Assembly (NCBI GenBank): GCA_016207825.1
Contig: JACQZI010000017.1
Coordinates: 33,994-97,993 of the forward strand
DNA length: 64,000 nt
Reading direction: 5' to 3'
Source of the DNA: Planctomycetota bacterium
GTDB lineage: Bacteria > Planctomycetota > MHYJ01 > JACQXL01 > JACQZI01
The first letter of the stretch is position 1. Every line of letters starts with the position of its first letter. Position numbers and translations under genes: made by a program. Below, in pieces: positions 40,531 to 48,980 of this stretch. The notes beneath the pieces are model-generated. The model had not been told where the DNA came from. It worked only from the letters and a program-made list of their open reading frames with translations, and searched no databases.

Positions 40531-41412
40531 TTATAGCGCCTGTCTTTTACGGGCATAGACGGTGATAAAATCCCACCTTTTTAACAGCTTTATCGCCAAG
40601 CCATGCACAATCGGGCGCGCCCAATTCAGGTATTTTATTGCCTTGAGCAACGGATTCGGGCGTGTTTTGCCCTCCGCGCCCTTATTTAATAATCCCGTCC
40701 CGCCTTCTCTGACAGACTTAATGATTCCGAATCCGTTTTCGGAAAGCAGTTTGGTTAAGGTTTCTTTGGAGAAGTGATATAGATGAATCTTGGGAACTAA
40801 ATTCACCCAGCGTTCCTTCATCCGGCGGGCATTGCCGGAATTGATATCCGGAACGGTTATCACCAAAAGCCCGTCCGCTTTTAAAAGGCGCGCCGCTTTT
40901 TGGATAGCCTGCTTGGGCAAAGGCAGATGCTCCAGGACATGATACATCGCGATAACATCAAAAAAGCTATCAGGGAAAGAAGCATCTTCAAGATTGCCGG
41001 TAACGACGTTTAATCCCAATTTATTCCGTGCATAATCAGATGCCCAGGGAGATATTTCCACCCCATAAGGCTCCCAGCCGTATTCCCGGGCGACATCGAG
41101 GAATCCGCCTGTGGCACAGCCGATTTCCAGTATTTTCCCGGAACGCTTGAATTTCATTATGCCTCTTAACCGCCTTTGGGCATCGGCGTAGAAAAGCTCT
41201 TTGTTTTGGATGTAATCGAAGCTGGGAACATCCGGCGAGGACTGGTTCCTGAAATAATCCTCCGAATAAAGACGGGCGCGCTCGTCATCAGACAGGCGCG
41301 GATTGGTGTAGACCAGGCCGCATTTAAGGCAACGGACGACCTTTAAATCGGATATGGTATAGACCGCTTCCGCCTTATCCGCTCCACAGAGCGCACAGGA
41401 AACATATTCCAT
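40531..41412 (-). CDS. SAM-dependent methyltransferase with N-terminal zinc motif
   Basis: 293 residues. Residues 6-45 carry CALCGADKAEAVY and VRCLKCGLVYTNPRLSDDE, the zinc motif of the methyltransferases that act on sugars or glycan tails. Motif I is ILEIGCATGGFLDVA, then EISPWASDYARNKLG, FFDVIAMYHVLEHL and LLKADGLLVITVPD. It is the first gene of the minus-strand cluster; 637 bp without a gene lie upstream of it. Confidence 0.87.
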   Translation of the reverse strand: MEYVSCALCGADKAEAVYTISDLKVVRCLKCGLVYTNPRLSDDERARLYSEDYFRNQSSPDVPSFDYIQNKELFYADAQRRLRGIMKFKRSGKILEIGCATGGFLDVAREYGWEPYGVEISPWASDYARNKLGLNVVTGNLEDASFPDSFFDVIAMYHVLEHLPLPKQAIQKAARLLKADGLLVITVPDINSGNARRMKERWVNLVPKIHLYHFSKETLTKLLSENGFGIIKSVREGGTGLLNKGAEGKTRPNPLLKAIKYLNWARPIVHGLAIKLLKRWDFITVYARKRQAL

Positions 41413-41638
41413 ATATGATTTTATCGGGTTATCCCATAAGGAGCGTTAGGGATACTTGGCATAGAAAAATATCCCGCCTTGCGACCAGAGGCTATAGTCC
41501 ACGAAGTGGGAAGTCCCCGTAGGTGGCGGGGACGGCTAAAACGCATATATTCGTTTGCATCTCAATTAAATGAGGTTTCAAAGGCAGGGGGGTGGTGCTA
41601 CTCCCCCCTCAACTTAGGGCTAACTACTCATAAATACG
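41413..41638. other. Gene-free stretch with two hairpins before the 22-bp array
   Basis: No open reading frame of note. GTCCCCG (41514-41520) pairs with CGGGGAC (41528-41534). A G6/C6 palindrome, AGGGGGG (41586-41592) with CCCCCCT (41603-41609), borders the array; a very similar palindrome borders the array at 63369-63676. Confidence 0.6.
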
Positions 41639-41902
41639 GTGAGACCCCATCTCAAATGCGGAGGGACTCCATGGCAAATGCGGAGGGACTCCATCTTAAA
41701 TGCGGTGATGCCCCATCTCAGATGCGGTGAGACCCCATCTCAAATGCAGAGAGACTCCATCTTAAATGCGGAGAGACCCCATCCCAAATGCGGAGGGACT
41801 CCATTCCAAATCCAGAGAGACCCCATCTTAAATGCGGAGAGGCTCCATGGCAAATGCGGTGGGACTCCATCTTAGATGCGGAGGGACTCCATGATAGTAA
41901 CG
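41639..41902. repeat. 22-bp repeat array 2 (12 units)
   Basis: Twelve contiguous units of exactly 22 bp with no spacers, core GACYCCATCTYAAATGCG. Variation is mostly at four or five positions per unit; several units read CCATGGCAAATGCG. Degenerate units can be made out on both sides. It lies between the polysaccharide cluster and the OLD-family nuclease gene. Confidence 0.9.
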
Positions 41903-42048
41903 GTGGTATAGCCCTATCCAAAAATGAATTCCAGAAAACGAGACTTGCTTGCAGTGAGGAACGAATCCAACCGAATATAGGCGATACACCACGGGAAAAT
42001 CAAGCATTAGAAGATGTGGGAGGCGGTACGCTTTCGGATACCATTATA

Positions 42049-43911
42049 TTAATTAAAACTTTTGTTTATCTCTACAAATAGAGGGATAAAACTCTCGGAA
42101 GCCTTAACAGAGCCATTTAACAACGAATTAGCATAATGAATTGCGACACCATTTTTATTAAAGTCTTTAGATAATTTCAGTTTAAAGTACTGCATTAGTT
42201 TTCTTCCTAATGTCCAATTGCTATCGATGCTTAATGAGCAATCATTAAATTTATCAGGTGTTATAGGAGTAAACCAATCAAATCCCTGATAAAAATCATT
42301 TACTGATTTTATATAGATGTCTATGCCGACAAGGTCTTCTATTGATTCGTTTTGATTAGAAGAACCCGTAATTTGATTAATTTCAATAGTTGGAGTGTGG
42401 CATTTTTCAGCTACTTTAATCATATCTTTATTTCCATCATCGCTATCACATAGAACAATTGACTTTTTGTTCTGACTACTAGCCGTTTTCAGGAATGGTT
42501 CTAAAGCCGCACCATCGTTACATGGAATAATGCTTATTTTAGTTAAATCAAGATGCGTTTTCCCATTAGACTTAAAATAATCCGAAATATTAGCTAAAAT
42601 TACCTGATCTGATATGCCCTCAACAAAAATATTCTGTTCTCCCAGAAAACCTAAATCGCCAAAGGAAACCCCAATAGACACTTTTAGAGGATCCCATATA
42701 TTAAGAAATTTATTTTCATCCCTTGGCGCATAGGGCTTATTATCAATCTTAGTCGCTTTGGTTTTAGGATTTCTGGTAAACAATCTAATCCGTTGCGGGA
42801 AATTCCAATCTATCATAAAAGGAGAATGGGTAGAATATGCAACTTGATGTTTCTGTGACAATTCATTTAGCATCTTTACAACAATGCGTTGTGCGTTAGG
42901 ATGCAAATTACAGGCTGGCTCATCAAATAAAACAATGGTCTGATTTTCTAATTTTTGGATAAACAAATATTCTATAACAAACGTTAAAAACCAATTGAGA
43001 CCTGTCCCGTAATAGCGCAGTTTATTCTCGTCTCGTATCTGTGCTGTTAGAAGAAAACTATTTCTCTTGTAACTGGATTCTTTACTGTGACTATTCCCCG
43101 CTAGCCTAATCTCGAAAGTAAGATCTGCAGGATCCCTCCACCACTTTTGCAAAACACCTGTTATTTTTTCAGATAATTCCTTTAATTTTTGTTCTATTTC
43201 CTCTTGAGTAAGATTTAATGGCCTTAGCCGTGGTGAATTATGCTTCGTAGTTTCAGCCCACGGCGCATCTACATTGTGGTTTGCTCTAATGTTAGCTTTT
43301 AAATCTACAATTGAAAGCAGTAATTTTTCCGTAGTAAAAGGCATAAATTCACTAGGTTGATCAGATAGAGGGGTTTCTGTAATGCATGGACCTGTTTCAT
43401 AAAATTGTGCTTCAAATAGTTCATTTAGTGCAACTTTTTCAGAAAGATTAATATATCTTATCTTTGGCAAAACAGATTGTTCAAAGTTTCTCATATCTTC
43501 TGTAATAGCCGGAAACTCTGTATTATCTTCATAGATATTGATATTTTCTGTATCGGCTAATAAAGAATATGATTGGTTTTTAGGTATATCCGAACGATGC
43601 TGATAACAAATTGTAATTAGTTTTGGTTTTTTATTCCCTAATAGTTGAGTGAACTTATCGTTTTTGATATCCTTATCTTCAACTACCCACAATGAATTAA
43701 ATCTTATACTGTTTGGATCTGCATTTTTTAACTGGCTTATATCCCAACCGGCCATGCCACCGTTTTTTATGTATTGGTCAAATAATCGGTGAAGTATGCT
43801 CGTTTTTCCTGTATCATTCTTGCCAATAAGAACTGTTACATAAGGATCAAAAGATAAAGACTGATTTATAAAATGTCTAAATTGATGTAGTTTTATTTCT
43901 TTTACTTTCAT
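42049..43911 (-). CDS. OLD-family ATPase/TOPRIM nuclease
   Basis: 620 residues. The N-terminal SMC/RecF-like ATPase has Walker A VLIGKNDTGKTSILH, the signature region RYYGTGLNWFLTFVIEYLF, Walker B QTIVLFDEPACNLHPNAQ and the His switch AYSTHSPFMID. The C-terminal TOPRIM domain has NIFVEGISDQVIL (Glu), IIPCNDGAALEPFL and SIVLCDSDDGNKDM (Asp-x-Asp). This is the layout of OLD nucleases, including GajA of the Gabija defence system and retron/PARIS-type relatives. No UvrD-like GajB partner follows, so it would be a single-gene (class 1-like) form. A role in phage defence or DNA repair is an inference from the family. Confidence 0.87.
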   Translation of the reverse strand: MKVKEIKLHQFRHFINQSLSFDPYVTVLIGKNDTGKTSILHRLFDQYIKNGGMAGWDISQLKNADPNSIRFNSLWVVEDKDIKNDKFTQLLGNKKPKLITICYQHRSDIPKNQSYSLLADTENINIYEDNTEFPAITEDMRNFEQSVLPKIRYINLSEKVALNELFEAQFYETGPCITETPLSDQPSEFMPFTTEKLLLSIVDLKANIRANHNVDAPWAETTKHNSPRLRPLNLTQEEIEQKLKELSEKITGVLQKWWRDPADLTFEIRLAGNSHSKESSYKRNSFLLTAQIRDENKLRYYGTGLNWFLTFVIEYLFIQKLENQTIVLFDEPACNLHPNAQRIVVKMLNELSQKHQVAYSTHSPFMIDWNFPQRIRLFTRNPKTKATKIDNKPYAPRDENKFLNIWDPLKVSIGVSFGDLGFLGEQNIFVEGISDQVILANISDYFKSNGKTHLDLTKISIIPCNDGAALEPFLKTASSQNKKSIVLCDSDDGNKDMIKVAEKCHTPTIEINQITGSSNQNESIEDLVGIDIYIKSVNDFYQGFDWFTPITPDKFNDCSLSIDSNWTLGRKLMQYFKLKLSKDFNKNGVAIHYANSLLNGSVKASESFIPLFVEINKSFN

Positions 43912-44086
43912 CTCAAGTTTTTCCTGTTAACAGTCACCGTCCTTTCAGTACTCAGTTTATTGTCATTAGAGCATATCACTTATCCCTAACGAGGTCAAGA
44001 GATAAAACCGAGACGACACAAACAAAGCTTAAAAGATTAATAGTTTCAGGATTAAAGGGAACAGGCAGTAAATGACCAGTTTCCAA

Positions 44087-44104
44087 CCCCGATATTCATC
44101 GGGG
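44087..44104. repeat. Mini-palindrome, second copy
   Basis: CCCCGAT and ATCGGGG around the 4-base loop ATTC; same arm length, loop length and base pattern as the element at 20499-20516. Confidence 0.5.
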
Positions 44105-44139
44105 CGGGTGAACAATGACCAATGAAAGAGGATGTAAAG

Positions 44140-44292
44140 ATGAATATAAACGAGCTGGAGGAGAAATATGAGAAATTTTCATGGAATTCCAAGATTTTAG
44201 GTCAGATTTCACCTCCTCGTGCAAATAACACTATAGCTGGGGGCGGCAAGAAAGCCCGCCTAACGGCGAGGCAGGTAGTGAGCAGCGAGTAG
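44140..44292 (+). CDS. Possible 50-residue peptide gene
   Basis: ATG at 44140 with GAGGATG nearby; the product begins MNINELEEKYEKFSWNSK and ends in a basic tail. It is not recognised. The later ORF at 44684 begins in a similar way (MNIKRLNKEL), so the two may be related fragments. It may not be translated. Confidence 0.25.
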   Translation: MNINELEEKYEKFSWNSKILGQISPPRANNTIAGGGKKARLTARQVVSSE

Positions 44293-44639
44293 CGGGCAGT
44301 GAGGATGACGGGTAATGAGGATGCCGGAAAAGACCGGATATTTTTAAGATTCTTTGTTACTTTAGCCGGTTTTTGGACTGTATAAGTGGAGGGAAGGGTT
44401 AGAAATAACCAATTCCCAAATAACAATGACCAATTAAATAGAAAGGAAATATGAAGAATTTTAAAGGGATTCCGATTTTCCATGTAACATTCGGCGTTCC
44501 TGACCTATATACCTTATGAAGGGAGGTAAGAGACAAAATGATTAGGAGATTAAGAAAAATGATATATTTTCATAGAATTCCAAGATTTTACCGCAAAAGG
44601 CAGGGGGGTCAAGCGAATAATAGTATGGAGGGACGGTGA
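44168..44639 (+). repeat. Three related short ORFs with a shared 32-bp start
   Basis: At 44168-44200, 44451-44519 and 44538-44639 are short ORFs (10, 22 and 33 codons) that share the peptide pattern M-x-x-F-x-x-I-P-x-F (RNFHGIPRF, KNFKGIPIF, IYFHRIPRF). The DNA of the first and third copies is identical at 28 of 32 positions. Each has a purine-rich ribosome-site-like sequence upstream. They look like repeated remnants of one gene start or a family of leader peptides. Confidence 0.45.
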
Positions 44640-44683
44640 ACCACGAAGGGTTCACCGCAAGTATCCCTTAAATGGAGGTAAAT

Positions 44684-44872
44684 ATGAATATAAAGCGATT
44701 AAATAAGGAATTGTCAGTCAGCCGACCGTATCAGCAAGACGGAGGTGTCTGTAAAAGCGTTGTGTGCCAGGTGTCCTGCGTTTGGCGCCAGACGCAAGCC
44801 CCAAGACGTATGACGCAACAGGACGTTTTACCGGTTAGCTGGCGTAACAAGAAAGTGGGGATAGTTTTATGA
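44684..44872 (+). CDS. Small hypothetical protein overlapping the orphan gene
   Basis: 62 residues from the ATG at 44684, chosen because GGAGG lies six bases before it (an outer ATG at 44672 is in frame). The product is Cys/Gln/Arg-rich (GGVCKSVVCQVSCVWRQTQ) and matches nothing I know. Its stop overlaps the start of the next gene (ATGA), the normal sign of coupled translation, which is the main reason to list it. Confidence 0.35.
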   Translation: MNIKRLNKELSVSRPYQQDGGVCKSVVCQVSCVWRQTQAPRRMTQQDVLPVSWRNKKVGIVL

Positions 44873-45666
44873 CAAACATACTGTTTGATGTAAAGCTGGA
44901 AATACCTGCTTTGTACAAGCCTGCCGGCGATGTCGCCCAAAAGTGGGCGCAGAACCTGGCGGAGCAGGCGGAACTGGTGGAAAACCGGCTTATGAAGGCA
45001 TTGCCCGACGAAGCCAGTTTTCAGGAGAAGCTTGCCACTCCGGCCGCGGAGCAATGGCCCGCCTTTATGTCCGATACCTATCGGACCAAAAGAGGCCGTG
45101 TTAAGCAGTCGGTAGTCAAGACCTTTGCCAAGAATATTCAGAACGCGTATGACAGCTGGGTGAAGCGTATCAGCCGCGTATTTGAAGTGACTGACGGGGT
45201 CAAGGCCAAAAGGTTCAAGGATGCAGTGCTTGATTCGCAGGAACGGGTTGCCGATGTCTTACGCAAGAAAGCCTTGCGTCTAACCGGCGACCGGGTTCAC
45301 GGAATCGGCGCGGCAGCCATTGCCTGTTTCTGGATGACCGGCGAGCCGACCATAGCGGGTAAACTGCGTCAGGGAGACCAATTGATTGATGGTAATCCTT
45401 ACCGGATTTGCCGGGAGGAGTTTATCCAGTCATTCAGGTCCGCCTTGATGAATCGCCTGATTCAAGCCGGGATGCTGATATCCAATACGGAATACGATAC
45501 CGCGGTTATCAGCGCTCAGAACTCTGTCACCAATAATTTGGTGCAGGGGATGATTGACCCGTCTTTGGGTTTGATGTCCTTCACTCCGGGGGGAGATTCA
45601 CGCGTGGATTTCCTCGTGGATGGTGATGGGATTTTCAAACTCCATCTCAAGGCGACGCAGGTATAG
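44869..45666 (+). CDS. Hypothetical protein of an accessory locus
   Basis: 265 residues, soluble, largely helical (NLAEQAELVENRLMKALPDEA, FKDAVLDSQERVADVLRKKAL) with a C-terminal part rich in Gly and Asp (SFTPGGDSRVDFLVDGDGIF). Its codons are visibly richer in G+C than those of the neighbouring genes. No family is recognised; the style recalls phage or plasmid structural proteins, but no motif supports this. It has its own strong terminator. It is the only full-size plus-strand gene between 31.6 and 55.9 kb. Confidence 0.6.
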   Translation: MTNILFDVKLEIPALYKPAGDVAQKWAQNLAEQAELVENRLMKALPDEASFQEKLATPAAEQWPAFMSDTYRTKRGRVKQSVVKTFAKNIQNAYDSWVKRISRVFEVTDGVKAKRFKDAVLDSQERVADVLRKKALRLTGDRVHGIGAAAIACFWMTGEPTIAGKLRQGDQLIDGNPYRICREEFIQSFRSALMNRLIQAGMLISNTEYDTAVISAQNSVTNNLVQGMIDPSLGLMSFTPGGDSRVDFLVDGDGIFKLHLKATQV

Positions 45667-45697
45667 CCCTGTAGCGGGGCTAAGCCAGTGGATTAGG

Positions 45698-45727
45698 GGG
45701 CGACCTTCGGGTCGCCCTCTTCTCTTT
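45698..45727 (+). terminator. Terminator of the orphan gene
   Basis: GGGCGACC (45698-45705), tetraloop TTCG, GGTCGCCC (45710-45717), then a pyrimidine/T-rich tail. Confidence 0.85.
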
Positions 45728-47121
45728 TAGGTTGACTCTATTCCTTCAACTTTAACCGGTTGTTCAGACTTGCCTATTTCCAGGTTTCTTGCCACCATTA
45801 CCAATCCAGTGACAAACCAAAACGGGACCATGGTTCGTATCGTATAAAAATTGGTCACGGCAATCCCTTGTATCATCAAACCTATCAATAAACACATAAA
45901 ACCCAATGATAAACCCTTGTTATAAGAATCCATTGTATCGCGATAAAACCCCGCGGCGCTTCCAAACAGCCTGAATAACAGCCAGATAAACAACCCCAAA
46001 CCGATTACCCCCATGTAAACGAGGTCAAGCACATATTGATTATCCACCCAGGCAAGGTCAACCGAGCCTAACCCATGCCCAATAACCGGATTTTTAGATA
46101 TTTTATTTTCCCATGCTTCCTTCCAGGCGTCCCACCGCGCATCCCATGACGGGTTTATCCCTCTTTCCTGAACGCCCCGGATACTGTGAATCGTTTCCAC
46201 TATTTGCGGAGGAAACAGGTATTGCATAAAACTTATAAGGAGAATCGGGATAATCAGGAGGTAATACCGGCGTGCCAAGAGGCTAAAAATAATAAACCCG
46301 GCGAATATGGCTGAGTATGATGAACGCGAGCGGGTCAACACAACCGCAATAAGCGAGAGGATAATCAAGCCGAGCAAACCCGTTTTAGATGAAAATTTCA
46401 TCGGCCGGTATTTAAAGAGAAAACCCAACGCAATGAATATGATGATGATAAAAAAACCGCCCAGGATGTTCGCCTGCGAACGCCTGAAAGGGCCCGATAT
46501 CCTTATGCGGGACAAATCCATTTCCGGCGAGAGAATTGTATATTCAACGATTCCCCAGAGCGCCACGATAATCGAGGCGACCATAAGAATGGCTATCCCG
46601 GTTTTAATTTCCTTTTCCGTCTTTATATTCGTGATGACCATGAAAAAGACCACGAAATATTCCAGCTTTTTCATGACGTAAAAGAAACCGGTTGCCAGTG
46701 GAACGCTTCCCACCAAAGCGCCGTGCAACGTGGTAAAAACCATGACAAAGGAAAGAATAATAACCAGCGTATTTACCGGCGTATGGGGAATAAGTATTTC
46801 CTGCCGTTTGGCGACCAAGCGGGCAAACCATCCAACCGAAATCAGGACAATCAGGATATCTTCCGGCCGGATGCCGATATCACGCTTGGCAGCAGTCATG
46901 CCGGTGCCCACCGCACCTATAGAAATTTCCGGAAAAAAGAGGGTGATGAGAACAAAATAAACCCCAATATTTGGATATAAAAAAGATACGGTTCCCAATA
47001 CAGCGCCACAGGCCAATGCCAAGCCGATTTCAGGTGAAATTAAAACGATGCTCTGGGCAACATATATTCCACCCATTGCCAGGAAAATAGCAGGCAGGAT
47101 ATATTTGACGAGATTTCGCAT
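45727..47121 (-). CDS. O-antigen ligase/polymerase-like membrane protein
   Basis: 464 residues with 11-12 hydrophobic helices and the Wzy_C/WaaL-type periplasmic loop (GVQERGINPSWDARWDAWKEA, KNPVIGHGLGSVDLAWVDNQYV) followed by DLVYMGVIGLGLFIWLLFRL. The Gly-His-Gly motif and the long loop are typical of the O-antigen ligase superfamily. It would polymerise or ligate the glycan built by the cluster at 31.6-41.4 kb, which also contains the flippase. It stands alone, 4 kb outside that cluster and separated by accessory DNA. Confidence 0.83.
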   Translation of the reverse strand: MRNLVKYILPAIFLAMGGIYVAQSIVLISPEIGLALACGAVLGTVSFLYPNIGVYFVLITLFFPEISIGAVGTGMTAAKRDIGIRPEDILIVLISVGWFARLVAKRQEILIPHTPVNTLVIILSFVMVFTTLHGALVGSVPLATGFFYVMKKLEYFVVFFMVITNIKTEKEIKTGIAILMVASIIVALWGIVEYTILSPEMDLSRIRISGPFRRSQANILGGFFIIIIFIALGFLFKYRPMKFSSKTGLLGLIILSLIAVVLTRSRSSYSAIFAGFIIFSLLARRYYLLIIPILLISFMQYLFPPQIVETIHSIRGVQERGINPSWDARWDAWKEAWENKISKNPVIGHGLGSVDLAWVDNQYVLDLVYMGVIGLGLFIWLLFRLFGSAAGFYRDTMDSYNKGLSLGFMCLLIGLMIQGIAVTNFYTIRTMVPFWFVTGLVMVARNLEIGKSEQPVKVEGIEST

Positions 47122-47194
47122 GTGATAAGTTGATAGGCTTATAAGTTGCTAAGTTGATAAGATAACATATCCACCCGTATTAACTTGGAGCGTT

Positions 47195-47309
47195 TAACAA
47201 AATGAATAATGTGATTGCTTCGTCCTCCGATATCCATCGGATTCCTCGCAATGACCGTCATTGCGAGCGGCCCCGCGCAGCGGAGAAGCGTGGCAATCTC
47301 ATTTTGTTA
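47195..47309. mobile_element. MITE/REP-like palindromic element, 115 bp
   Basis: Terminal inverted repeats TAACAAAATGA (47195-47205) and TCATTTTGTTA (47299-47309), inner arms GATTGC/GCAATC, and a central palindrome CGCAATGACCGTCATTGCG. The elements CGCAATGAC and GCGTGGCAATCTCA are typical of palindromic REP/MITE-like repeats seen across many bacterial genomes. No open reading frame. Confidence 0.7.
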
Positions 47310-47354
47310 CAAAATTATTATCAACTTACTTTCTTATTAACTTATAAGCTTTGC

Positions 47355-48944
47355 CTATTTAGAATCAAGCGCATCCGACGTCGCCAGCTTAAGCTCCCCG
47401 ACTTCCTTTTCAATCCGGTTCAAAATGGTGTTTTCCCTGATAAGCTTGGCAACGGATTCGATATCATGGTAAAGGACTTTGTCATCTTCCAGGAATTTCA
47501 CTAATTTCCTGATTTCTTCGTAAGCAATCCTGGTTCCTTTGCCGGGCTTCAGGCCTTTCCGGAAATCCATCGCCTGGGCGGCGGCCATCATCTCTATGGC
47601 GATGACACCGATTAAATTAGTAAGCATCTCACGGGCTTTATGGGCGGCAATCGGCCCCATGGAAACATAATCTTCCTGGTCGGCAGAAACCGAAATGGAA
47701 TCCACGCAAGCAGGATGCGCAAAGACTTTACACTCGGAAACCAAAGCGGCCGCCGTGTATTGGGCAACCATGAGCCCGGAGTTCAAGCCTTTGCCTTCAA
47801 CCAGGAAATCCGGTAATCCGGAAAGCACCGGGTTAAGCATGCGGTTGGTATGGCGTTCGCTCAATCCACCGACAAAAGTCAATACCATGCCGAGGAAATC
47901 CATAGCCGCGGCAACGGGCTGGCCGTGGAAGTTTCCGCCGGTTAAGGAAATCTTATCATCAACAAAGAACAACGGGTTATCAGCCCCGGCATTCATTTCT
48001 ATTTCAATCTGGTCCCTGACGTATTCCAAGGCATCCATTGCCGGACCGATTACCTGCGGAGTGCAACGCAAGCTATATCCATCCTGGACTTTAGCCGAAC
48101 GCTGTGCCAGGATTTCACTTTCCGCAACCAGGGTGCGGATATTGGCGGCAACCGAATTCTGCCCCAAAAACGGCCTGACCCGATGCAAACGAGAATCAAA
48201 GGCTTTCAAGACGCTTTGCAAAACATCTATGGTCATAGCGCTGGCAATCTGTGCATTCTTCAAAACCCGTTCGGCATCATAGATAATCAGCGCGCTCCAG
48301 CCGGTCATCATCTGCGAGCCGTTAATTAAACCCAATCCTTCTTTGTAAGTCAACTGCACCGGCTTTAATCCGGCGGCTTTCAGGGCATCGCCGCCTTTCA
48401 TCCTTTTACCGTTGTAAATAGCTTCGCCTTCGCCCATCACGACTTCAGCCATCTGGGACATGGGCGAGAGGTCTCCGCTTGTGCCGACCGAGCCTTTCTT
48501 ATTAATTAAAGGAATGACATTATGGTTAATCATCCCTATCAAAGTCATCAAGGTAGAATAACGCGTGGCAGAATACCCCTTGGAAATGACATTGGCACGC
48601 AACAGCATTGCCGCGCGGACTTCCGCTTCCGGCATCCATTCGCCGTAACCGGCGGCATGGCTGTAAACGATGCGCTTTTGGAGTTCTTCGGATTGTTCTT
48701 TGGATATCCTTATACGGGCAAATTCGCCAATACCGGTGGTTATTCCGTAAAGGGCTTCGCCTTTATTAACCAAATCTAACACCAATTGGGCGCTGGCATC
48801 CACCTTTTTCTTTGCCTCGGGGGTTACTTCCACCTTGGCATATTCACGGGCAACCTTGTGGACTTGCTCAACGGTCAAATGTTCTCCATCAATCCTTACA
48901 ATTTCCCCGCTATTTTTCGGCACATCACTTTGCTTTGCTGGCAT
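47355..48944 (-). CDS. MIO-type aromatic amino acid/histidine ammonia-lyase
   Basis: 529 residues of the HAL/PAL superfamily. YGITTGIGEF holds the catalytic Tyr (Y66). The cofactor-forming tripeptide is Thr-Ser-Gly (155-157, in GSVGTSGDLSP) where most members have Ala-Ser-Gly. YSHAAGYGEWMP and DQEDYVSMGP resemble the substrate loops of histidine ammonia-lyase (SHAAG; QEDHVSM). NGSQMMTG, LRCTPQVIGP and NADNPLF-like GADNPLFF also match. No other hut genes are near. It eliminates ammonia from histidine or an aromatic amino acid; the exact substrate and a possible aminomutase activity are open. Confidence 0.88.
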   Translation of the reverse strand: MPAKQSDVPKNSGEIVRIDGEHLTVEQVHKVAREYAKVEVTPEAKKKVDASAQLVLDLVNKGEALYGITTGIGEFARIRISKEQSEELQKRIVYSHAAGYGEWMPEAEVRAAMLLRANVISKGYSATRYSTLMTLIGMINHNVIPLINKKGSVGTSGDLSPMSQMAEVVMGEGEAIYNGKRMKGGDALKAAGLKPVQLTYKEGLGLINGSQMMTGWSALIIYDAERVLKNAQIASAMTIDVLQSVLKAFDSRLHRVRPFLGQNSVAANIRTLVAESEILAQRSAKVQDGYSLRCTPQVIGPAMDALEYVRDQIEIEMNAGADNPLFFVDDKISLTGGNFHGQPVAAAMDFLGMVLTFVGGLSERHTNRMLNPVLSGLPDFLVEGKGLNSGLMVAQYTAAALVSECKVFAHPACVDSISVSADQEDYVSMGPIAAHKAREMLTNLIGVIAIEMMAAAQAMDFRKGLKPGKGTRIAYEEIRKLVKFLEDDKVLYHDIESVAKLIRENTILNRIEKEVGELKLATSDALDSK

Positions 48945-48980
48945 ACTCTTTTGCCTCTCTTTCTAAGTTAAACTATTCAG

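Larger units (their letters stand above)
43912..44671. other. Gene-poor stretch of degenerate short modules
   Basis: Upstream of the OLD gene no full-size gene is visible. The stretch holds a mini-palindrome (44087-44104), repeated text such as AATGACCAAT (around 44053, 44114, 44424), a purine-rich run (44270-44335) and several very short ORFs with ribosome-site-like sequence, listed separately. Confidence 0.6.

Noticed and set aside
41639-42081. Overlapping ORFs across array 2
   Set aside because: Same artefact of a stop-poor 22-bp tandem unit; no start signal and no protein-like composition.
42049-43911. Complete Gabija system (GajA + GajB)
   Set aside because: Only the OLD-type nuclease is present; no UvrD/Rep-like helicase lies on either side.
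44202-44483. Minus-strand 93-codon ORF in the gene-poor stretch
   Set aside because: It crosses low-complexity purine-rich text and repeated phrases; composition is not protein-like and no start signal is present.
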